Part shown: one piece after another, positions 32,198-39,237 of the stretch
How the letters are laid out: every line of letters begins with the position of its first letter
Numbering within the stretch: the first letter of the stretch is position 1
Assembly: GCF_020103725.1 (NCBI RefSeq)
Contig: NZ_JAHXBG010000008.1
Location: forward strand, 1 to 64,000
Direction: 5' to 3'
DNA from: Hyalangium gracile
Lineage (GTDB): Bacteria > Myxococcota > Myxococcia > Myxococcales > Myxococcaceae
Length of the DNA stretch: 64,000 nt
Program-made: the position numbers and the translations under genes
Notes under the pieces: generated by a model
What the model saw: the letters and a program-made list of their open reading frames with translations, nothing else
What the model was told of the DNA's origin: nothing
Database searches by the model: none

Positions 32198-33118
32198 TCA
32201 GCGGCCCCCCTTGTCGCTCGTCGCGAGGGGGCGTTGCCGCAACAATTCGCGCACCAGCTCGCTGAAGGCCGTCACCTTTCGTGGCAGGTGCTTGCGCCCG
32301 GGATGCACCAGGTACACCGCTCCCGTGGAGGACACCCAGCGCGGCATCACGCGCACCAGCGTTCCGGCCGCCACCTCCACGTCCGCCATGTGGGAGGGGA
32401 GCATTCCAATGCCCGCGCCCGCCTTCAGCACCTCGCGCGCGAAGAACATGTCGTCACAGGTGACGCGGGTGCGGGCATTCACGTCCGCCATCGAGCCGGG
32501 CGCCACCTGGAGAATGGGCGGAGCCCCACGGAACCCGATCCAGTCGTGGCTCTGGAGCTCCTCGGGCGTGCGAGGCGTTCCCCGGCGCGCCAGATAGGCC
32601 GGCGATGCATAGAGCTGGACGGCGACGGGGCCCACCTTGCGCGCCACCAGCGACGAGTCGCGCATGGCCTTGAGCGAGATGCGCAGCGCCAGATCGAACC
32701 CGTCACGGACGAGATCCACGAGCGTGTTGGAGAGGTACACCTCCACCTGGGTGTTCGGGTAGCGGGTCGTGAAGCGCTTCACCGCCTCCGCCAGCACGAT
32801 CGTTCCGAGATCGACGGTGCTGGTCACCCGCAGGGTGCCGGACGGCTCCTCCTCGCGCTCCGGGAGCTCCGCCAGGGACTCCACCAGCGAGCTCACCGAG
32901 GGCGCCACCCGATCGTAGAGCGACACGCCAGCCGTGGTGGTCGACACCTTCCGCGTCGTCCGATGGAAGAGGCGCACTCCCAGGGACTCCTCGAGCGTGG
33001 CCACCGCCCGGCTCACGGTCGAGCGCGGCACTCCCAGTCGCTCGGCGGCCCGGGAGAAGCTGCCGGTGTCGTGCACCGCGACGAAGGCATGCATCAGGTT
33101 CAGGTCGATTGTTGCCAT
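32198..33118 (-). CDS. LysR-family transcriptional regulator
   Basis: 306 residues from ATG 33118. The N-terminal winged HTH is canonical (LNLMHAFVAVHDTGSFSRAA; LGVPRSTVSRAVATLEESLG; RLFHRTTRKVSTT), followed by a periplasmic-binding-like effector domain (about 90-300). The gene is divergent from an NAD(P)-binding oxidoreductase, with 88 bp between starts, the classic LysR arrangement in which the regulator controls its neighbour and itself. Its ligand is unknown. Confidence 0.92.
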   Translation of the reverse strand: MATIDLNLMHAFVAVHDTGSFSRAAERLGVPRSTVSRAVATLEESLGVRLFHRTTRKVSTTTAGVSLYDRVAPSVSSLVESLAELPEREEEPSGTLRVTSTVDLGTIVLAEAVKRFTTRYPNTQVEVYLSNTLVDLVRDGFDLALRISLKAMRDSSLVARKVGPVAVQLYASPAYLARRGTPRTPEELQSHDWIGFRGAPPILQVAPGSMADVNARTRVTCDDMFFAREVLKAGAGIGMLPSHMADVEVAAGTLVRVMPRWVSSTGAVYLVHPGRKHLPRKVTAFSELVRELLRQRPLATSDKGGR

Positions 33119-33206
33119 GGCGCACCACAGATGCGCGATTCGGAGCATTGTTTCAAGGGTGGAAGAAGCGCAGGTTCCTGGCGTCGTCATCCTCAAGGAG
33201 CCGCAC

Positions 33207-34103
33207 ATGTCCACCACACCTCTTCTCGTTACGGGCGCTTCGGGTCACCTCGGGCGTCGAGTGCTCGAACTCCTGCTCGCTCGCGGGGCGGGCCCGATCA
33301 TCGCCACGACGCGCAACCCCGACTCGCTGAAGGACTTCGCCGCCCGGGGCGTCGACGTGCGCCGCGCGGACTTCGACGACGAGGCCAGCCTGTCCCAGGC
33401 CTTCCGGGGCGCCGGGCGGGCGCTGCTCATCAGCACGGATGCCCTGGACCGTCCGGGCCGTCGCCTCGCCCAGCACCAGGCCGCCATCCGGGCCATGAAG
33501 GCAGCAGGCGTCCGGCACATCGTCTACACGTCGTTGCCCAACCCGCATCCCGGCTCACCCATCAGCGTCGCCGCGGACCATCGCGAGACCGAGGCCGCGA
33601 TCCAGGCCTCGGGGCTCGACTTCACCTTCCTGCGCAACAACCTCTACACCGACCTGTTCCTGCACTCGCTGCCTGCCGCCATCGCGTCCGGGCAGCTGGT
33701 CGACGCGCGGGGCACGGGCGCCACCGCCTTCGTCACGCGCGAGGACTGCGCTCAGGCGGCCGCCGCCGCGCTGGCCGAGCCCACCACGGGACGGCACACG
33801 CTCGACGTGACGGGACCCGAGGCAGTGACCAGTGACGAGCTCGCCGCGCTCCTCAGCGAGCTGGCGGGCCGCAAGGTCGTCCATGTCTCCGTGCCCCCGG
33901 ACGCGCTGGTTCGCGGGATGGTGGGGCACGGCCTGCCTCAGCCCGCGGCGGAGCTCTACGCCTCCTTCGACGCCGGCATCCAGAAGGGAGAGCTGGCCAC
34001 CGTGACGGACACGGTGAAGCGCCTCTCGGGACACGCGCCTCAGTCGGTGCGCGACTTCCTCACGGCCCACCGAGCGGTCCTGCTCCCGGCTCGGAATACT
34101 TAA
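33207..34103 (+). CDS. NmrA/QorB-like NAD(P)-binding oxidoreductase
   Basis: 298 residues from ATG 33207 with AAGGAG upstream. The N-terminus LLVTGASGHLGRRVLELLLA is a Rossmann dinucleotide-binding motif (GxxGxxG). The absence of the YxxxK dyad and the presence of FLRNNLYTDLFLH and VTGPEAVTSDELAALLSEL place it in the atypical SDR NmrA/HscARG group, typified by QorB quinone reductase. It probably reduces or senses quinones or redox state. It is divergent from the LysR gene and its stop codon lies inside the ArsR operator described below. Confidence 0.85.
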   Translation: MSTTPLLVTGASGHLGRRVLELLLARGAGPIIATTRNPDSLKDFAARGVDVRRADFDDEASLSQAFRGAGRALLISTDALDRPGRRLAQHQAAIRAMKAAGVRHIVYTSLPNPHPGSPISVAADHRETEAAIQASGLDFTFLRNNLYTDLFLHSLPAAIASGQLVDARGTGATAFVTREDCAQAAAAALAEPTTGRHTLDVTGPEAVTSDELAALLSELAGRKVVHVSVPPDALVRGMVGHGLPQPAAELYASFDAGIQKGELATVTDTVKRLSGHAPQSVRDFLTAHRAVLLPARNT

Positions 34104-34155
34104 GCCGAGGCTTGACAATTGGCGGCTTGGCGCCAATACTCAAGTCCGTGCTTAA
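34100..34155. promoter_or_regulatory. Two-site operator and promoter of the ArsR-like gene
   Basis: Two related inverted repeats 40 bp apart: TTAAGC-cgag-GCTTGA at 34100-34115 and TCAAGT-ccgt-GCTTAA at 34140-34155, both preceded by AATACT. Between them is another inverted pair, ATTGGC / GCCAAT (34118-34137). TTGACA at 34112-34117 with AATACT at 34135-34140 gives a 17-bp-spaced promoter, placing the transcript start at or just before GTG 34148, so the mRNA is probably leaderless. ArsR-type repressors bind such elements and would block both hexamers. The first site overlaps the upstream gene's stop codon. Confidence 0.6.
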
Positions 34156-34510
34156 CCAACGAAATGTCGACCGCGTCTTCCACGCGCTGGGCGATCCGAC
34201 CCGAAGGGCGATGCTGGAGCGGCTGAGCCGCGGCCCGGCCTCGGTCAGTCAGCTGGCCGAGCCGCTCCCGGTCTCGCTCGCGGCGGTGGTCCAGCACCTC
34301 CAGGTCCTCGAGGAGAGCGGGATGGTCCGCACCGAGAAGGTTGGACGGGTGCGCACCTGCAGCCTCGCTCCCGACGGCCTGAGGCTCGCCGAGCAATGGC
34401 TCAACGAGCGCATGTCGCTGTGGGAGCGCCGCCTGGACAGGCTGGGCGACATCCTCGCCGAGGAAGAGGAAGCAGAAGAGCCACCCCCAAGCAGAAAGAA
34501 GAAGCCATGA
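34148..34510 (+). CDS. ArsR/SmtB-family winged-helix repressor
   Basis: 120 residues from GTG 34148. RNVDRVFHALGDPTRRAMLE, then PASVSQLAEPLPVSLAAVVQ and HLQVLEESGMVRTEKVG form a canonical ArsR wHTH. No metal-binding ELCVCD-type cysteine motif is present, so it is probably the non-metal subtype coupled to an SRPBCC protein. The 3' end overlaps the SRPBCC gene (ATGA at 34507), the typical ArsR-AHSA1 pair. The C-terminus is acidic then basic. A TTG 36 bp upstream is an in-frame alternative but falls inside the predicted promoter. Confidence 0.9.
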   Translation: MLNQRNVDRVFHALGDPTRRAMLERLSRGPASVSQLAEPLPVSLAAVVQHLQVLEESGMVRTEKVGRVRTCSLAPDGLRLAEQWLNERMSLWERRLDRLGDILAEEEEAEEPPPSRKKKP

Positions 34511-34971
34511 GCACGCCATCCATCGTTCACAGCACCTTCTCCATCGAGCGCACCTATCCGGCCAGCCCGGCGCGCGTCTTCGCCGCGTTCTCCACCCCCG
34601 CAACCAAGCGCCGCTGGTTCGTGGAGGGGGAGGGCTGGCACATCGACGAGTTCAAGATGGACTTCCGCGAGGGAGGGCTCGAGATCAGCCGCTTCCGCTT
34701 CAAGGACGGGCCGCCGGTGAGCAACGACACCGTCTACGTGGACATCGTCAAGGAGCAGCGCATCGTGTTCTCGTACGTGATGGTCGTGGGCGGCAAGCGC
34801 ATCTCCGCGTCGCTGGCCAGCATCGAGATCTTCCCTTCGGGCAAGGGCACTCGTGTCGTCTACACCGAGCAGGGGCAGTTCTTCGATGGCGCCGATCAGC
34901 CCAAGATGCGCGAGCTGGGCTGCAGCGAGCTGTTCGACAAGCTGGGCGAGGAGCTGAAGCTCAACGGCTGA
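34507..34971 (+). CDS. SRPBCC (AHSA1-type) domain protein
   Basis: 154 residues. FSIERTYPASPARVFAAFST and ATKRRWFVEGEGW at the N-terminus, VFSYVMVVGGKRISASLASI in the middle and KGTRVVYTEQGQFF, ending ELFDKLGEELK, are the standard START-like AHSA1 pattern: a helix-grip fold with a hydrophobic cavity. It is translated with the ArsR gene (4-bp overlap). Paralogues of this pair often handle small hydrophobic ligands sensed by the operon, but the substrate cannot be read from sequence. Confidence 0.9.
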   Translation: MSTPSIVHSTFSIERTYPASPARVFAAFSTPATKRRWFVEGEGWHIDEFKMDFREGGLEISRFRFKDGPPVSNDTVYVDIVKEQRIVFSYVMVVGGKRISASLASIEIFPSGKGTRVVYTEQGQFFDGADQPKMRELGCSELFDKLGEELKLNG

Positions 34972-35024
34972 GCCGAGGACGACCCGAGGCTTGCTTGGGT
35001 CGCCGGCCGCGCCGGGCCGCCTGA

Positions 35025-35483
35025 CTAATCGGCGTGCTCGGTGAGTGTCACCTTGATGTCGACGACCGGCGTGCCGTCGATGGCTTCGATGGGCCCGATG
35101 CGCAGCCGGGTTCCGGAGCGCTCTCGCACGGTCACTCGATGGATCCCTAGCGGGTTGGGGCGGTCGGGAGACCGCGTGGCGAACACGCCGGTGAGGGGAA
35201 TCGCGGGATCGTCGCGCGGGTGCACCTCGAGCACGGTGCGATCCGCGAGATGAAGCCAGGAGATGACGAGGACTTCATGCCCTACCTCGAGCCTGGAGAG
35301 GGCTCGCTCGAAGGCCGGATTCACCTCGAGCCACGCGTCCGGCGCTTCCTCCGAGCCCTGTCGTGGCGCCTCGGTCAGCGTGCGAAGCGTCGAGCGGATG
35401 TAGCCGACAGGTTGAAGCGAGTACTCCTCGCGCTTCCGGGCCACGTCCGGGTTCGAGGACGCGCTGTCACTCGGTGGGGGCAT
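35025..35483 (-). CDS. trmO: TrmO/TsaA-like tRNA N6-methyltransferase
   Basis: 152 residues from ATG 35483. SLQPVGYIRST at the N-terminus, AFERALSRLEVGHEVLVISW, and the signature FATRSPDRPNPLGIHRVTV, then IEAIDGTPVVDIK, identify the TsaA/TrmO fold, which in E. coli methylates the N6 of t6A37 in threonine tRNA. The protein is shorter than E. coli TrmO (about 235 residues) and equals the single-domain TsaA/VirR type, so true tRNA methyltransferase activity is not assured. An AACTGGT-type palindrome lies 70-100 bp upstream. Confidence 0.85.
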   Translation of the reverse strand: MPPPSDSASSNPDVARKREEYSLQPVGYIRSTLRTLTEAPRQGSEEAPDAWLEVNPAFERALSRLEVGHEVLVISWLHLADRTVLEVHPRDDPAIPLTGVFATRSPDRPNPLGIHRVTVRERSGTRLRIGPIEAIDGTPVVDIKVTLTEHAD

Positions 35484-35552
35484 GAAGCCTTCCTTTCGCA
35501 GCCTGAAACGGGCAGAGGGCCCGAGTCCGCCCCCCTGCCGGGCGCGGTCTGT

Positions 35553-35583
35553 CCGAACTGGTCTGCTTGTCATACCAGTTCGG
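35553..35583. promoter_or_regulatory. Inverted repeat (10-bp arms, 11-nt spacer) upstream of trmO-like gene
   Basis: CCGAACTGGT (35553-35562) and its exact inverse ACCAGTTCGG (35574-35583) flank 11 nt. A perfect palindrome GAACCGGTTC abuts it (35583-35592). It resembles an operator for a dimeric repressor. The same core, AACTGGT-N11-ACCAGTT, recurs upstream of geosmin synthase. Confidence 0.7.
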
Positions 35584-35630
35584 AACCGGTTCGCCCGGCT
35601 GGCTGCGAGCCCACCTGTCACGGCCCTGGG

Positions 35631-36338
35631 TCAGGCGCGAGCCACGGTCTCGCGCCCGTTCTGCTGTAGGAGCGTTGGCGCTACCTCTTCCACGGCCTTC
35701 GCACCCAGCCCCAGCTGAGCGCGCACCTCGGAGAGCGGCGTGTTCCACAGCTGCTTCCAATCCATCCCGAAGAGCGGGCGGGCCTGTCGCCCCAGCAGCC
35801 ACCCTCGGGAGATCTGCGTCATCCGCGCCCCGCTGTCCTCGAACGCATAGAGGAGGGTGTTGAGCAGGCCCGCGGAGAGGATGGACAGCGCGACGCGGTT
35901 GGGGAACTGGGCCAGGTAGAAGGCCTGGAGCCCCAACTCGCCGGCCACGTCCGGCCCGAAGCCCGTCACCACGTGCCACAGATCATGCGTCTCGCGCATG
36001 TGGGCCTCGATGAAGGAGACCTCGTCCTTCACGGGCCCGATGGGCAGGGCGGCGGGGTCCAGGCCGTGCCGGCGCATGAATCGGGAGTACTCGTGGCCGA
36101 GCGTCCCCTCCGGAAGCCGGCCGAGCGCCTCCAGATCGATGGCGCCGAGGCGCGGCTGGCTCCGCAGGGCCTCGACGCCTCGAGGCGTCTGTCGGTAGGC
36201 CTCCACGAGCTGCTGGCTGAGGCGGGGGTTCTCGTGGATGGAATCGATGAGGCGGAACACCTCATCCAGGCGGTTGGGGGCCCGGGTGAGCCTCAGGAAG
36301 GCGTGACCACCGCGGACGCTCAGGGGAAGGTTGAACAT
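35631..36338 (-). CDS. Coq4-family protein
   Basis: 235 residues from ATG 36338. The Coq4 zinc motif is intact: HDLWHVVTGFGPDVAGE with His118, Asp119, His122 and Glu134. The surrounding helical sequence (LGHEYSRFMRRHGLDP; LQAFYLAQFPNRVALSILS) fits the family. Eukaryotic Coq4 organises ubiquinone synthesis and carries out oxidative decarboxylation of the quinone head group. Bacterial homologues of this length are often next to TetR regulators, as here, and may act on other lipids. GGAG precedes the start. Confidence 0.88.
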   Translation of the reverse strand: MFNLPLSVRGGHAFLRLTRAPNRLDEVFRLIDSIHENPRLSQQLVEAYRQTPRGVEALRSQPRLGAIDLEALGRLPEGTLGHEYSRFMRRHGLDPAALPIGPVKDEVSFIEAHMRETHDLWHVVTGFGPDVAGELGLQAFYLAQFPNRVALSILSAGLLNTLLYAFEDSGARMTQISRGWLLGRQARPLFGMDWKQLWNTPLSEVRAQLGLGAKAVEEVAPTLLQQNGRETVARA

Positions 36339-36402
36339 GGTGCTCCTCCAGCGAGGGATGTCGCTTCGTGACGGGATGCCAAGAAGGTAATGAGGGGGAG
36401 GG

Positions 36403-36753
36403 GTGTGCGAAATTCGCATCCCTGTTCAGGTTTCTGGCGAGGTGCTCATCAGCGAGGGGCTGCGGCTGGGGATGATGGATCGGCTGCAGGCGTTCGAGCG
36501 CCGCATCGAGGCCCTGGTGCGAAGCTACCTGGTCCACTTCGGCCGCGAGCTGCGCACGCAGCGCGTGGAGCTGGCGACGTTCCTGCTCACGCGAGCCATC
36601 CGAGGCGTCATCTGGTCCGCGGCCGTCGAGCGGCCAGAGCTCTTCGAGGATCCGCAGCTGGCGCACGAGCTGGGAGAGCTGATGCTCGGCTACCTGCTGC
36701 CAGTCGAGAGCGCCGGGCCCGCGACGAGCGCCCCTCGCGGGAAGCCTCGCTGA
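36403..36753 (+). pseudogene. TetR-family regulator, C-terminal ligand domain only
   Basis: The frame encodes about 116 residues. MDRLQAFERRIEALVRSYL, the RVELATFLLTRAIRGVIWSA helix and LAHELGELMLGYL match the helical ligand-binding domain of TetR regulators. The expected N-terminal HTH of about 50-60 residues is absent; instead the frame opens directly at the operator palindrome. Divergent TetR-Coq4 pairs are familiar in these bacteria, so this is read as a regulator that lost its HTH by deletion. It could still be expressed from GTG 36403 as a ligand-binding fragment. Confidence 0.6.
36406..36418. promoter_or_regulatory. 13-bp perfect palindrome between Coq4 and TetR remnant
   Basis: TGCGAAATTCGCA, a perfect palindrome about a central A, lies 68 bp upstream of the Coq4-like start, in the right place and form for a TetR-type operator. 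The adjacent TetR gene has lost its DNA-binding half, so the site may now be unoccupied or bound by a paralogue. Confidence 0.55.
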
Positions 36754-36758
36754 GGCTC

Positions 36759-37223
36759 TCAGGGCCGGAACATCACGTCCGTGCGCAGCACGTACTTGCA
36801 CCCGCCGAGCACCGGCGCGCCCTGGTGCACCATCGAGTGCTCGAACAGCAGCAGCATGCCCCGGCGAGGGATGACGGTCGGACCGAACTGGAAGTTCGTC
36901 GTCCCGCCCTCGAAGTCATCGTTGAGGTACACCATCGCCGTGAAGAGGCTCAGGTCCTCCGGAGTGCGGATGAACGGGCCATCGCCGTGCCACTTGAAGT
37001 ACTGGCCTCCCGTGTAGCGGTAGAAGCGGAAGCGCTCGTTGAGGCCGTGCGGGCGCCAGGAGCCCATGCGCCGGTGGGTGGTCGGCACCAGGTGCTTCAT
37101 CCGCTCCCAGAGCCGGCCCGCCAGCTCCGGGTCGTCCTTCATCACCCGGGTGTTGTTGCGGATGTCCGGCCGCATCTGGAAGCCCCGGAAGGTGGTGATG
37201 GGGTCCGTGAGCGGGCTCGTCAC
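36759..37223 (-). CDS. 2-oxoglutarate/Fe(II)-dependent dioxygenase, probably 5'-truncated
   Basis: 154 residues. RPDIRNNTRVMKDDPELAGR and NERFRFYRYTGGQYFKWHGD precede the iron site: His in KWHGD, Asp two residues on, and the distal His in EHSMVHQGAPV, with a downstream Arg for 2-oxoglutarate (VLRTDVMF). This is the prolyl-4-hydroxylase-like fold. Relatives usually have about 30 further N-terminal residues before the DAPI/TT-RGF segment; here the frame starts at that point with MTSPLTDPITTFRGF. The 5' end coincides with the truncated start of the opposite-strand TPR fragment, suggesting a deletion junction near 37205-37225. Catalytic core residues are present. Confidence 0.7.
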   Translation of the reverse strand: MTSPLTDPITTFRGFQMRPDIRNNTRVMKDDPELAGRLWERMKHLVPTTHRRMGSWRPHGLNERFRFYRYTGGQYFKWHGDGPFIRTPEDLSLFTAMVYLNDDFEGGTTNFQFGPTVIPRRGMLLLFEHSMVHQGAPVLGGCKYVLRTDVMFRP

Positions 37224-38019
37224 GGGGCTCCGGACGCTGGGCTACACCGAGCGGCTGCGCGGCCGACTCATGAACGCGCGGCTGCTGCTCGAGCGCTCCC
37301 TGGCGGTGGCCCGGGAGCACGACGCGGGCTCTCACGTCGCGAAGGCCACCGCGCTCCTGGGCCTGGTGCTGCACGAGCTGGGCGAGGACGCCGCGGCGGA
37401 CGAGCACTTCGAGCAGGCCCGCAGGCTGGATGGAGCGCCCATGGCCCGCCGCGCGCTGTGGCAGGCGGAGCGTGAGCTGGCCCTGGGCCGCCGTGAGCTC
37501 GCGCGCGAGGCGACGCGGCGCAACCTGGAGGCGTGTCGGCGCCTGGGCTGGCACGGTCATGTCGCGCACTGCCACACCGTGCTGGGGCTGCTCGCGGTGG
37601 AGGACGAGCTGGCGGCGGCGGGTGAGCACCTCGTGCACGCCCGTGCGTGGGCTCGCGCCTCCAATGAAGTGGAGATGCTGCTGCGCTGCCATGAGCTGGC
37701 GGCCCGGCTCGCGCTGGCGGCGGGGCAGCTGGAGCAGGCGCGGCACGAGGCGGAGGCGGGCTTGTCCCTTTCCACGGCCTGCGGGTTCGGCCTGTTCCGC
37801 AGCCGGCTCGCGTGCCTGGTGGCGCGCAGCATTCTGGCCCGCGATCCCCGGGGTGGGGTGGACGCGGCGCTGGAGGCCACCGCCGACGAGGACGCATGGG
37901 AGCGCAAGGAGGCGCTGGCGCTCGCGGAGAGGGCGCTGGAGGCCACGGGCCAGCAGGAGAGGGCGCGTGAGCTACGGGCGGCTCAACGCTCTGAAACGGC
38001 GCGATCCAGGAGGCGTTGA
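37207..38019 (+). pseudogene. C-terminal TPR fragment of a larger signalling ATPase
   Basis: About 270 residues of helical repeats, e.g. LGYTERLRGRLMNARLLLER, LGLVLHELGEDAAADEHFEQ, LGLLAVEDELAAAGEHLVHA and LAAGQLEQARHEAEAGLSLS, typical of the C-terminal TPR array in large myxobacterial AAA/NACHT-type regulators or kinases. No N-terminal NTPase is present: upstream in this frame the sequence is antisense to the dioxygenase gene. A start at GTG 37207 or ATG 37270 might still allow translation. It is read as the 3' remnant left by a deletion. Its end overlaps the PilZ gene end by 37 bp. Confidence 0.55.
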
Positions 38020-38630
38020 ATGGCCGAGGCCTGTCGCGCCTCGTTGCCCGTGAAGCGCAGGCCCAGGCCCTGCTCCTCACCCTTCTTGCCCTGCCAGATC
38101 ACCCGCGCCTCGAGCCAGGTGCCGCCCAGGCCGAACAGCCCGCCCACCACCTTCAGCCACACGGGCTCGCCCTCCTTGACCTTGCCGAGCTGGCGGGCCA
38201 CGACGAACGCGCCCGTCTGGGACAGATCCCTCAGCTCTCCGGGGAGCTGCCGATTCGCGAGCTTGATCTGGCAGTTCTTGCGGATGGCGATGCGCTCGCG
38301 CGTGGCCGTGCCCATGGCCAGCGGACGCTGCGCGCAGAACGCAATCATCTCCGCGGCACGGCGCTTGTGGTCCCCGGAGAACTCCGCGAGGAAGCCGCCC
38401 ACGCCATCGCGGCCAATCGCCCGTCCTCCGGTCAGCGCGACGCCGAGGACCTCGAAGCGCTGGTCGCTGTCTCCGAAGGTGATTGTCAGCATCACCCGTG
38501 TGCCTTGGAGGACCCCGCGCAGGGTGGGCACGAAGATCGTCAGCGTGCCGCGCTCGGTCTTCGCCGCGGTGAGCAGCGCGCGGCGAGAGGCGTACTGAAC
38601 AGTGAGCGACGTGTCGTAGGCGTCGGCCAT
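37983..38630 (-). CDS. PilZ-domain protein
   Basis: 215 residues from ATG 38630. The C-terminal half contains the PilZ c-di-GMP signature: the arginine cluster RERIAIRKN, then GELRDLSQTGAFVVA (D/N-x-S-x-x-G), and GLGLRFTGNEAR at the end of the barrel. The N-terminal 100 residues form a second beta-rich domain (TLTIFVPTLRGVLQGTRVM; RFEVLGVALTGGRA), also common in myxobacterial PilZ proteins with two PilZ-like folds. It is probably a c-di-GMP effector influencing motility or development. Convergent with the TPR fragment. Confidence 0.82.
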   Translation of the reverse strand: MADAYDTSLTVQYASRRALLTAAKTERGTLTIFVPTLRGVLQGTRVMLTITFGDSDQRFEVLGVALTGGRAIGRDGVGGFLAEFSGDHKRRAAEMIAFCAQRPLAMGTATRERIAIRKNCQIKLANRQLPGELRDLSQTGAFVVARQLGKVKEGEPVWLKVVGGLFGLGGTWLEARVIWQGKKGEEQGLGLRFTGNEARQASAIQRLLDRAVSER

Positions 38631-38718
38631 GGCCCGATTATCGGCAGGGCCCGTGTTTCGTTCAACGCCGGTGAAATTTCCCGATGTCGCCTGGGTTCGA
38701 TGGGGACCGTTCACGTCC

Positions 38719-38753
38719 CTGGCGCCAGGGAACAGCTTCTTCCCTGGCGTCAG
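38719..38753 (-). terminator. Strong hairpin after the geosmin/encapsulin operon
   Basis: CTGGCGCCAGGGAA (38719-38732) pairs with TTCCCTGGCGTCAG (38740-38753), 13 of 14 pairs plus one G-U, with a 7-nt loop. It lies 35 bp beyond the stop of the last gene (38788) on the minus strand and upstream of the PilZ start. No U-tract follows, so termination may need Rho, or the hairpin may protect the 3' end of the transcript. Confidence 0.55.
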
Positions 38754-38787
38754 AGCGCCTCGCCTTGACGTAGGACGTCGGGACGCG

Positions 38788-39096
38788 TCAGTGCTTCAAG
38801 GGGTGTTGGTGGTCGTGCAGGTGGGTGTAGCTCGTGGGATTGCCCAGCCTGGCCATCTCCTGCCGGGTGGCATCGCGCTCGTACTTCCACGGGTTGGTCT
38901 CGGTGTCGCTGGTGTCCCCGGGACAGTGCACCGCGTCCACCCACTGGGTGTTGAAATAGACCTTCCCGTCGAAGATGACGTGGAAGCGCTCGGCCCGGGT
39001 GCTCTGTTGCCCATTCCAGGCCGCCAGCGGCTCATCGTGGCTGGACAGCTCCTGGCCTCTCAGCTTCAGCTCCTCGAGTGTCTCCGTCTTCCGCAT
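38788..39096 (-). CDS. Small hypothetical protein downstream of the encapsulins
   Basis: 102 residues from ATG 39096 with GGAGG-like sequence (agaggaggcaatccc) just upstream. It begins MRKTETLEELKLRGQELSS, contains FDGKVYFNTQWVDAVHC and ends in a His-rich tail (THLHDHQHPLKH). No signal peptide, no known domain. It lies 142 bp downstream of the second encapsulin on the same strand and before the hairpin at 38719-38753, so it may be part of the same transcript. It could be an accessory or metal-binding protein; that is speculation. Confidence 0.6.
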   Translation of the reverse strand: MRKTETLEELKLRGQELSSHDEPLAAWNGQQSTRAERFHVIFDGKVYFNTQWVDAVHCPGDTSDTETNPWKYERDATRQEMARLGNPTSYTHLHDHQHPLKH

Positions 39097-39237
39097 GGGA
39101 TTGCCTCCTCTGCGTTCAACGGTGGGCACTCTCCGTGAAGGATGGGACACGGGCGCAGAGCGCCCATGGCCAGCCGCGCCTCCAGCAGGCTGGCGGACAG
39201 GGAGTTGACATCCTGCCCGCCAGGAGGGGACGAGCAC

